A DNA stretch of 5,109 bases from Acidobacteriaceae bacterium (GTDB lineage: Bacteria > Acidobacteriota > Terriglobia > Terriglobales > Acidobacteriaceae): the NCBI GenBank assembly GCA_003166055.1, contig PMWR01000642.1:1-5109 (forward strand), read 5' to 3'. Made by a program: the position numbers and the translations under genes. The notes below the pieces were generated by a model, which saw only the letters and a program-made list of their open reading frames with translations, did not search any database and had not been told where the DNA came from. Of this stretch, positions 1 to 5,109 are shown one piece after another. Positions within the stretch are counted from its first letter, which is position 1; each line of letters starts with the position of its first letter.

Positions 1-22
1 CGTTTGGCCGCACCGCAGGTGC

Positions 23-2071
23 TCAAATCGCTTGAAGCTCAAGCAGGATTGCCGCACCGTACGGCTCCAGGTTCACAGCCGACGCCCGCCCGTTGTGTTC
101 GCGCAGAATCGACGCGCAAAGCCCAAGCCCCAGACCCGCGATCTCGCCCGAGGCCTGCGCCGGCACAAACGGATCGAACGCGCGTTCCGGATCAAGGAAG
201 CCGGGCCCGGAATGCGCTACCATGATCTGCACGACATTTCCCTCGGCCGCCGCCTCCAGCCTTACCGATTTCACTGCCGGCTCGCTCCCTCCCTGCCCCG
301 CGAAAGTGCTTGGGTTCTGCCTGTCCACGGCTTCAATGGCGAACTGCAGGCAATGCAGCACCGCCTGGCGCAAATGCTGCGCGTTGCATAGAACCTTGGG
401 CAGCCCCGGCGCGATGCTGAGCCGAAATTCGATCGAGCGGCGCAGGAATTCCGAGCGATGCAGTTCCTCCATATCCACCAGCAGCTCGGCCACGGAAACT
501 GCGGTCAAATGGTCAGTGTGGGCACGGGAGATGCGCGACAGGCTCTCCAGCGTAGCCCTCATTCTCCGCGCCTCCGCCATGATCGCCTCCACCCCTTTGC
601 GCTCCTGCGAAGTCAGAGTCGGTGCCTCATCGAGCAGCGCTGCGTACCCCAGAATCACCGTCAGCGGATTGTTCAGTTGATGGGTCACATTGTTGGCCAA
701 TTGACCCAGTCCGGCATACTTTTCTGAGTCGATCAGTTTCTCCAGCATGATGGTCTGGCTGCGCACCGCCTGCAACCGCGCAGTCAGCATCTCCACAGGC
801 AGAAAATCGTCGGCGCGCAGCGGCTCTCGCGGGTCGCGCATCCCCGCCAGCAGCAGAGCGCCCTCCGTGGCCGAGCGCCCCATGATCGGCACCGCATGCG
901 CCTCGGTAAAATGGAGCCGCTTCAAATCGTCTCCCGGCTTGAGCCACGGCGTCAGGTCCAGATGAACAGTCTGGCAGTGTTCAACTGCGAACGGCATCGA
1001 TTCTGAGGCCAGAAACCCGGCAACCGGGATGCGCACTGCAAGCGCCCCCAGCGCGGTCGCCGTCGCGCCCTCCAGACCAGCGGATCCGGCCAGGCGCAAC
1101 CGTCCCGCGGTATTCAGCAGCAGAGCCGCTTGCGCAAACCGGCTGTGCTCCACCACCGTCTGGCAAATCTCGTTTCCCTGGCGGTCAAAATCCTCCACCT
1201 TGCGCCGCGAAAGGATCAGGTTTGCGTAGGCCTCAAGCTCCCGGCGCGCCCTGCGCTCGCGCTCCTGCGCCGCCTTGTTGATGGCCAGCTCATCCTCCAG
1301 CGCCAGCATGATCATGCCTACCGCCGCAACCACTTTGCCCATGCTCACGCAACGGTCCAGGTTCATGTGAATCACCGGATGCAGCGCAATCGCATGAATC
1401 ATCTTCAACACCGTCAGCGACCAGGCGGAAAACCCCATCACGCTCAGCACCACCCCCGGAGAGAATCGCCGGAACACAAAAATGAGCAGCAGCGCGGTCA
1501 TGAAGTGGTTGGCGCACTCCACCAGGGTGAGCGGCCAGCGGCCTCCCGACGCAAAACAAACCCAAAGCCCCAGCCCGCCCACCACCACACAGAGAAATCC
1601 TCCCAGCCATTTCGGCATGCTGCCCTTGGCAACTCCCCAGAAAAAACCCACCACCAGCGCCATCAGCCCCAGTGCCGGGAAGATCAGAAACTTGGGCTCG
1701 CCGGGCGTAACACCGCGAAAAACGCCGTGAAACAGGATCGAATAGGCAACCAGCGGAATGGTGAACGGAATGACGTACAGCATGCTGAGCCGGCCGATGC
1801 GAAAGCGCAGCGGAGACAGCGACGCCAGAAACATCGCGGAGCAGATTTGAATCGATGTCTGGCTTGCCGCCGCCACCCACGGATGCATCCTGCCGTTCGT
1901 AACATCCCACCAAGGCAGCTTGTAGATCAGAAGCATCCGGACAATCGCAAACAGGAATCCCAGGAACCACAGCAGCGTGCGCGTATCCCGGAAACGCATA
2001 TACAGATAACCGAATGCGGGCAGCAGCAGGGTTGTCAGCACCAGGGCCGGCATGTGATACGAATCGAACAT
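23..2071 (-). CDS. Polytopic membrane sensor histidine kinase with GAF-like region and degenerate ATPase motifs
   Basis: Seen: 682 residues from the ATG at 2071. About eight or nine hydrophobic segments lie between residues 7 and 257 (roughly 7-25, 31-50, 70-88, 95-117, 128-148, 155-175, 189-202, 205-230, 241-257). A charged helix (265-285) and a GAF-like alpha/beta region (about 285-440) follow. The DHp H-box is EKYAGLGQLANNVTHQLNNP with His464, where the usual HE pair is HQ. The ATPase domain covers about 545-680, with F-box FDPF (632-635) and G2 box GLGLGL (646-651). N-box Asn is replaced (His573, Phe577), and the G1 Asp is His620 in HSGPG. Family knowledge: an inner-membrane two-component sensor that phosphorylates a response regulator. 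Inference: kinase activity may be weak or absent. The ligand is unknown and no receiver domain is present. Start: a GTG at 2116 gives 697 residues but has no ribosome site; the ATG has AAGGAG 13 bases upstream and puts the first membrane segment near the N-terminus. The gene diverges from the one at 2366. Confidence 0.88.
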   Translation of the reverse strand: MFDSYHMPALVLTTLLLPAFGYLYMRFRDTRTLLWFLGFLFAIVRMLLIYKLPWWDVTNGRMHPWVAAASQTSIQICSAMFLASLSPLRFRIGRLSMLYVIPFTIPLVAYSILFHGVFRGVTPGEPKFLIFPALGLMALVVGFFWGVAKGSMPKWLGGFLCVVVGGLGLWVCFASGGRWPLTLVECANHFMTALLLIFVFRRFSPGVVLSVMGFSAWSLTVLKMIHAIALHPVIHMNLDRCVSMGKVVAAVGMIMLALEDELAINKAAQERERRARRELEAYANLILSRRKVEDFDRQGNEICQTVVEHSRFAQAALLLNTAGRLRLAGSAGLEGATATALGALAVRIPVAGFLASESMPFAVEHCQTVHLDLTPWLKPGDDLKRLHFTEAHAVPIMGRSATEGALLLAGMRDPREPLRADDFLPVEMLTARLQAVRSQTIMLEKLIDSEKYAGLGQLANNVTHQLNNPLTVILGYAALLDEAPTLTSQERKGVEAIMAEARRMRATLESLSRISRAHTDHLTAVSVAELLVDMEELHRSEFLRRSIEFRLSIAPGLPKVLCNAQHLRQAVLHCLQFAIEAVDRQNPSTFAGQGGSEPAVKSVRLEAAAEGNVVQIMVAHSGPGFLDPERAFDPFVPAQASGEIAGLGLGLCASILREHNGRASAVNLEPYGAAILLELQAI

Positions 2072-2084
2072 GGACTCTGAAGCG

Positions 2085-2090
2085 CTCCTT
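2085..2090 (-). promoter_or_regulatory. Ribosome binding site supporting the ATG start of the sensor kinase
   Basis: Read on the minus strand this is AAGGAG, 13 bases before the ATG at 2071. The spacing is longer than ideal. It is still the only purine-rich site near any candidate start, since neither the GTG at 2116 nor the ATG at 2053 has one. It favours the 682-residue product. Confidence 0.45.
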
Positions 2091-2247
2091 GCATCCCCAT
2101 CCAGGGAAGACGCCACTCGATGTTAGCGGACAAGGGACCGGGTCCGATATGCTGCTCTTGACCGGGAACCAGGTGGACGACCCCCAGGCGACCCCTGCGG
2201 AACATGAGAGTGCGCTCAGTCCAGCAAACCCCGTGGGCGTCCGAGCC

Positions 2248-2262
2248 TGGATTGTCAATCCA
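2248..2262. promoter_or_regulatory. Perfect 15-bp palindrome, candidate operator
   Basis: TGGATTG-T-CAATCCA consists of two perfect 7-base arms around one central base, about 104 bases upstream of the plus-strand GTG and 177 bases upstream of the kinase ATG. Its length and symmetry are like a dimeric-regulator site. It contains TTGTCA (2252-2257), which resembles a -35 hexamer, but no well-matched -10 lies 16-18 bases downstream. The operator role is inference, and no regulator family can be named. Confidence 0.35.
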
Positions 2263-2283
2263 CCCTGCGGCGTAGTCTATGCG

Positions 2284-2289
2284 TCTAAT
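2284..2289 (+). promoter_or_regulatory. Possible -10 hexamer for the LolA-like gene
   Basis: TCTAAT matches five of six bases of the sigma-70 consensus TATAAT and would give a leader of about 70 bases before the GTG. No recognisable -35 lies at 16-18 bases. The TTGTCA at 2252 is too far away (26-base gap). If the hexamer is real, the promoter is weak, needs an activator, or uses another sigma factor. Low confidence. Confidence 0.22.
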
Positions 2290-2351
2290 GTTGTAGATAG
2301 GATGGGCTTCTGGCCCTCGGCCCTCGTGGCCCAGGCTGCATCGAACCCACC

Positions 2352-2357
2352 AGGAGG
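2352..2357 (+). promoter_or_regulatory. Perfect AGGAGG ribosome binding site before a GTG start
   Basis: AGGAGG lies 8 bases upstream of the GTG at 2366, an ideal spacing. It fixes the start of the LolA-like protein at the GTG and not at the internal ATG codons (residues 7 and 9), which would cut into the signal peptide. Confidence 0.8.
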
Positions 2358-2365
2358 GAGGCAAG

Positions 2366-3235
2366 GTGCGCAATCGGCAATGGATGGCGATGCTGTTGGC
2401 TGCGGGATGCGTCCTGCAGGCCGCCGCGCAAGGTAAAGACAGCTTCACGCCCATGGCGCTCGACTCCGGCTTCGGGCCCATGGACATCACCGCCCCCGCC
2501 ACGCCTCCCGAGCAGATCATCAAGGAATTTGCCGCCAAGGAGAGCGAGTTCCAGCAGGCCCTCAACCACTACACCTACCGCCGCATCGCAAGCGTCCAGA
2601 CCGTCGACGACGACACCAACAAGGTAGACGGCGAGTGGTATGAAGTCGACGACGTCATCTTCGACCCCTCCGGCGCACGCACTGAAAAGGTCGTCTACGC
2701 CCCCGGCAACACCTTGCAGCGCGTCATGATGTCGCCCTCCGACCTTCAGGACATCCAGCACGGATACCCCTTCGTCCTTACCGCCGAGGACATCGGCCAG
2801 TACGACGTAAAATACGTCGGCCGCCAGAAGGTCGATGAAATCGACTGCTTCGTCTTCGATGTCAGCCCCAAAATCATCGAAAAGAAAAAACGCTACCTGC
2901 TCGGCCGCATCTGGGTCGACGCAACCGATCTGCAGATTGTAGTCACCGACGGCCGCATGGTCCCCGACGACACCCGCAAGAACAGTGAAGACCTCCATCC
3001 GCCCTTCATGACCTGGCGCGCCCAGGTCGACGGGCACTACTGGTTCCCGGTCTACACCAAGGGCGAGGGCGTCCTGCATTTTTCAGGTGGCAACGGCTAC
3101 CTGGCCAACGACGTCCACATCCGCGACACCATCAAGTATTCCGACTACAAGCAGTTCGGATCAACCAGCAAAATCATCTACAACGGCCAGGACATCACCC
3201 CACCCAAGACCCCCAACACCCCGCCCAAACAGTAG
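2366..3235 (+). CDS. Secreted LolA/LolB-like (outer-membrane lipoprotein-sorting type) protein, function unknown
   Basis: Seen: 289 residues with a GTG start and a strong ribosome site. The N-terminus is a short export signal: RNR, then a hydrophobic stretch at about 6-21. AAA before Gln22 suggests signal peptidase I cleavage. AAGC at 12-15 is a weaker lipobox alternative, because position -3 is Ala and not Leu. A helix at about 48-67 (EQIIKEFAAKESEFQQAL) leads into a beta-rich body with YTYRR (69-73), GEWYEVDDVIFD (89-100), IDCFVFDVSPK (159-169), GRIWVDATDLQIV (180-192) and YWFPVY (225-230). The tail is Pro/Lys-rich (278-289). Family knowledge: I recognise this pattern from acidobacterial proteins annotated as lipoprotein-sorting or hypothetical. 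The repeated strand pattern suits the half-barrel LolA/LolB fold that binds lipid or acyl chains. Inference: periplasmic or envelope-located. Real substrate unknown; a true LolA role is unlikely because that protein is shorter and has its own partners. Divergent from the kinase, convergent with the esterase. Confidence 0.85.
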   Translation: MRNRQWMAMLLAAGCVLQAAAQGKDSFTPMALDSGFGPMDITAPATPPEQIIKEFAAKESEFQQALNHYTYRRIASVQTVDDDTNKVDGEWYEVDDVIFDPSGARTEKVVYAPGNTLQRVMMSPSDLQDIQHGYPFVLTAEDIGQYDVKYVGRQKVDEIDCFVFDVSPKIIEKKKRYLLGRIWVDATDLQIVVTDGRMVPDDTRKNSEDLHPPFMTWRAQVDGHYWFPVYTKGEGVLHFSGGNGYLANDVHIRDTIKYSDYKQFGSTSKIIYNGQDITPPKTPNTPPKQ

Positions 3236-3263
3236 TGTGGCGAAGGGAGCCGAAGAAAGTAGC

Positions 3264-3281
3264 GCGGGTCTCCAGACCCGC
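3264..3281. repeat. First hairpin of the convergent intergenic element
   Basis: GCGGGTCTCCAGACCCGC is a perfect inverted repeat with 8-base arms around CC, starting 29 bases after the stop codon of the LolA-like gene. It belongs to a group of three palindromes filling the convergent spacer. I associate such GC-rich palindromes with dispersed intergenic elements in Acidobacteriota, but one window cannot show copy number. No T-run follows, so it is not a classic terminator on the plus strand. Confidence 0.7.
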
Positions 3282-3286
3282 TGTAC

Positions 3287-3306
3287 CGCGGACGTCCACG
3301 TCCGCG
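3287..3306. repeat. Second hairpin of the convergent intergenic element
   Basis: The core GCGGACGTCCACGTCCGC (3288-3305) has 8-base arms around CC, and the flanking C3287/G3306 adds a ninth pair. It has the same outline as the first hairpin, GCGG-nnn-TCCA-nnn-CCGC. The three inner bases differ on both arms but still pair. The two could arise by duplication with compensated change, or by selection for the structure. No T-run follows. Confidence 0.7.
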
Positions 3307-3344
3307 CGCATACACCTTGCCTTCAGTCGTGCCGCAAACGCCGC

Positions 3345-3373
3345 AAAAAATCACTGGGCTTCAGCCCCTGAAG
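3345..3373 (-). terminator. Candidate imperfect intrinsic terminator of the esterase gene
   Basis: Read from the esterase, the order is the stop codon (3397-3399), then the stem GGGCT-GA-AGCCC (3367 down to 3356), then AGTGA, then six T (3350-3345). A second stem, CTTCA-GGGGC-TGAAG (3373-3359), overlaps the first, and the two exclude each other. The five-base gap between stem and T-run and the five-pair stem make it weaker than a textbook terminator. The same palindrome is also the third hairpin of the intergenic element. Confidence 0.42.
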
Positions 3374-3396
3374 GATGTCCTCCGTTGCCTCCAGGC

Positions 3397-5028
3397 TCAC
3401 TTCCCCGCGCCCACGCAGGTAAAGTTCGCCGCATCGTTCGTGTCGCCCGTGCCCTTGTAGTGCGACCCCTTGGGATACGCGCACAGGGGCCGCGTCATCA
3501 GCAACTGAAAATGGTTCGCCTGGTCCGCATACTTTCCCGTAATCAGTTGTTGCGGAGCTGCTCCCTTTTCCACCCACGCTTCCATCGCCAGGTTCACATC
3601 GTGTTCCGCATCGTCCGGAGAATTCCCCGGGGGCAACCAAAACTGGCCGAAATTTGTTGCTCCAGGCCCGCCCGCGCAGTGCTGCATCCCCGGAACCAGG
3701 TACAGCCGCACCGACGAGTCCGCCAGTTTTTCTCCCGTCGCCGCGCGCACCGCCTCGTAATACTCGATCGTGTTCAGTGCTGAGATCGCGGGATCGTTCC
3801 ATCCGTGATACAGGATCAGCTTGCCCCCGCGCGAGACGAACGGCTTCAGGTTCGGATCGGTCGCGTCCAACGCAGGCCCCGTCTTCGCAACGGCCGCCTT
3901 CAACGAGTCCTCAATCGATGCCGTCTTCAAGTCCCAGTCCGCCCGCTCATACACCATGTCTGCAAAGTACCCCTTCGCTAACCCGGAGATCGCACTCCCC
4001 ATTGGAACGGGTCCCGTAATCCAAAGGCTCCATCCACCCGGCCCATCCTCCGATCCCGGCAAATATCCCGGAAAAATCTTCTTCCCGCTCGCATCGTGGC
4101 TGCCCGCATACAGCACTTCCAGCGTGTGCGCCTGTTTCGCCGTCAAACACTGGTCCGTCTCCGCTCCCTTGCAGATCATCGTCGCCGGCTTGAAGTGGCA
4201 GCTCCGCGGATCGTTGATGACCCCGTCCTTCACCCCATCGGCCGCGTCGCACTCGGCCAGCACCGCCGCTGCAATCGCCGGCAGTTTGCTTGATGGAATG
4301 TAATCCTGCGGGTCCAGCGTCAGCGCCTGCGTGTTATACAGCGCGGTCGCCATCAGGCGCGTCCAGTTGTTCGCCGGCGCCCCGGCAATAATCCCGTCGT
4401 AGTCCTCCGGAAATCGCTGCGCCTCCATCAGCGCCTCCCGCCCACCATCGCTGCAGCTCGCAAAGTACGTGTGCGTGGCCGGCGCGGCGTAGTATGCCTC
4501 CACCACCGCCTTGGCCTTCACCGTCATCTCGTGAATCGCCCGGTAGCCAAAGTCGATCACCTTCTCCGGATGACCCAGCGCCCAGCTTGCATCGCCCACC
4601 GATCCCTCGTGCCCCGTATCCGTCGCCGCGCTCGCATACCCCTTCGTCACCGCCAACGCCAGCCCCGTATAATCCGTGCTGCCCGCAAACCCGCCATTTC
4701 CCTGCCCGCGAAACCGCCCGTTCCATCCCTTCACCGGCATCCACACTTCAATCGGAATCGCCGAGTCGGCGCTGGGCTTGTCCATCAGCACCACGCGGCA
4801 AAAGGCCGGCGTCCACGCGAAGAGGGCTTTTCCATTCGCAGACGGCTGTGCCGCCCCAGGGGGTGTAAACGCCCCCGCCGCCACCACCTCCGACGAGACA
4901 ACCTTCGTCCCCGGCAACGTCAGGCTCGCCAGCTTCGCGCAGTCGGCAGTCTTGATCTCCGCCTGTTGCCCCCAGGCCATCGTCAATGAAAACGTAAAGA
5001 AAGCCGCAGCCGTTGCATTTTTCAGCAT
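3397..5028 (-). CDS. Secreted tannase/feruloyl esterase family hydrolase
   Basis: Seen: 543 residues from the ATG at 5028. The N-terminus MLKNATAAAFFTFSLTMAWG is a signal peptide, probably cleaved before QQ at 21-22. The glycine-rich RGQGNGGFAG (107-116) fits the oxyanion region. Nucleophile motif ASCSDGG has Ser193; Asp412 lies in YHGWNDP; His450 in GMQHC. Cys192 and Cys451 neighbour the Ser and His, the CS-D-HC arrangement of this family, where they form a disulfide. The acidic loop CDAADGVKDGVINDP (260-274) matches the family's calcium-binding lid loop. Family knowledge: these alpha/beta hydrolases (Pfam tannase) cleave gallate, ferulate or related phenolic esters, and the length is typical. 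Inference: periplasmic or extracellular attack on plant polyphenols or hemicellulose esters; the exact substrate cannot be read from sequence. The frame stays open upstream to the window edge, but the ATG at 5028 has GGAGG five bases ahead and begins the signal peptide. Convergent with the LolA-like gene. Confidence 0.93.
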   Translation of the reverse strand: MLKNATAAAFFTFSLTMAWGQQAEIKTADCAKLASLTLPGTKVVSSEVVAAGAFTPPGAAQPSANGKALFAWTPAFCRVVLMDKPSADSAIPIEVWMPVKGWNGRFRGQGNGGFAGSTDYTGLALAVTKGYASAATDTGHEGSVGDASWALGHPEKVIDFGYRAIHEMTVKAKAVVEAYYAAPATHTYFASCSDGGREALMEAQRFPEDYDGIIAGAPANNWTRLMATALYNTQALTLDPQDYIPSSKLPAIAAAVLAECDAADGVKDGVINDPRSCHFKPATMICKGAETDQCLTAKQAHTLEVLYAGSHDASGKKIFPGYLPGSEDGPGGWSLWITGPVPMGSAISGLAKGYFADMVYERADWDLKTASIEDSLKAAVAKTGPALDATDPNLKPFVSRGGKLILYHGWNDPAISALNTIEYYEAVRAATGEKLADSSVRLYLVPGMQHCAGGPGATNFGQFWLPPGNSPDDAEHDVNLAMEAWVEKGAAPQQLITGKYADQANHFQLLMTRPLCAYPKGSHYKGTGDTNDAANFTCVGAGK

Positions 5029-5033
5029 AAGGT

Positions 5034-5038
5034 CCTCC
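5034..5038 (-). promoter_or_regulatory. Ribosome binding site fixing the esterase start
   Basis: On the minus strand GGAGG is followed by ACCTT and then the ATG at 5028. This rules out the 27-residue upstream extension that begins at the window edge, which would bury the signal peptide. Confidence 0.75.
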
Positions 5039-5109
5039 GGATCGAGGATAGTCCGTCGGGTAGCCCAGCGAAAGAACGAATCGCATTCAAAGTAGGGCCT
5101 GTGCCCCAT
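5039..5109 (-). other. Upstream leader of the esterase gene, partial
   Basis: These 71 bases precede the esterase ribosome site. On the minus strand TTGAAT is a weak -35-like hexamer and TATCCT a weak -10-like hexamer, but the two are too far apart to pair. No convincing promoter or operator is visible. The true promoter may lie beyond the window. Confidence 0.3.

Larger units (their letters stand above)
2072..2365. promoter_or_regulatory. Shared upstream region of two divergent genes
   Basis: No convincing gene lies here. The region separates the minus-strand kinase from the plus-strand LolA-like gene, so it should hold both promoters. Visible structure: a perfect 15-bp palindrome (2248-2262); GGACC-G-GGTCC (2135-2145); GACCGGG repeated at 2136-2142 and 2160-2166; and a tandem GGCCCTC pair (2312-2325) that can also fold as GGCC-CTC-GGCC in the leader of the plus-strand gene. 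On the minus strand TAACAT (2120-2125) could be a weak -10 for a transcript starting near the GTG, without a matching -35. No riboswitch was recognised. Confidence 0.5.

Noticed and set aside
10..22. GCACC-GCA-GGTGC dyad directly after the kinase stop codon
   Set aside because: The stem is only five pairs and the window ends before any T-run could be seen. It could as well lie in the start of a following gene (a GTG on the minus strand), so no terminator is called.
1130..2080. Long plus-strand open frame of 316 codons opposite the kinase
   Set aside because: The translation is rich in His, Arg, Gln and Pro without domains, as expected opposite a GC-rich gene. The minus-strand frame has clear membrane and kinase motifs.
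1290..2258. Second minus-strand frame of 322 codons overlapping the kinase
   Set aside because: It is out of frame with the kinase, has no domain, and is explained by GC-rich codon usage. There is no sign of a frameshift in the kinase.
2285..3079. Minus-strand open frame of 264 codons opposite the LolA-like gene
   Set aside because: The product is Val/Asp/Gly-rich with no recognisable domain. The plus-strand gene has a perfect ribosome site, a signal peptide and a known family pattern.
3253..3373. CRISPR array or insertion-sequence end in the convergent spacer
   Set aside because: There are no evenly spaced identical repeats, no target-site duplication and no transposase. Only three palindromes are present.
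3235..3783. Plus-strand open frame of 182 codons starting in the convergent spacer
   Set aside because: It runs through the hairpin element and then opposite the esterase. Its Arg/Pro/Ser-rich translation is typical of spurious calls over such repeats.
5029..5109. N-terminal extension of the esterase to the window edge
   Set aside because: It would place 27 polar residues before the signal peptide, while GGAGG sits at ideal spacing before the ATG at 5028.

Overview
The window looks like chromosomal DNA of a GC-rich Acidobacteriota (Terriglobia-type) bacterium. This assignment is inferred from three things: the protein families present, strong G/C preference at third codon positions, and a palindrome-rich intergenic element of a kind I associate with acidobacterial genomes. 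No marker gene is present, so the assignment stays provisional.

Layout: three complete genes fill most of the window. (1) Positions 23-2071, minus strand: a polytopic membrane sensor with a GAF-like region and histidine-kinase DHp and ATPase modules. (2) Positions 2366-3235, plus strand: a secreted protein of about 290 residues that resembles acidobacterial proteins annotated as outer-membrane lipoprotein-sorting (LolA/LolB-like). (3) Positions 3397-5028, minus strand: a secreted tannase/feruloyl-esterase family hydrolase with a complete CS-D-HC catalytic signature. Genes 1 and 2 diverge from a roughly 295-base shared upstream region that holds a perfect 15-bp palindrome. Genes 2 and 3 converge on a 161-base spacer that holds three hairpins, the last followed by a T-run when read towards gene 3's downstream side.

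The three genes do not form an obvious pathway. The esterase would act outside the cytoplasm on plant or soil phenolic esters, and the LolA-like protein probably sits in the envelope. The kinase could control a regulator encoded beyond the left edge of the window, or its divergent neighbour, but nothing in the sequence proves either.

The most notable points are: (a) the kinase keeps its phosphoacceptor His and G2 glycines but lacks the N-box Asn and the G1 Asp, so it may be a pseudokinase or a divergent ATPase; (b) the first two hairpins of the convergent spacer share one architecture with fully compensated base changes; (c) a 15-bp palindrome lies between the divergent genes. I found no CRISPR array, tRNA, rRNA, insertion sequence or clear new defence or biosynthetic system.
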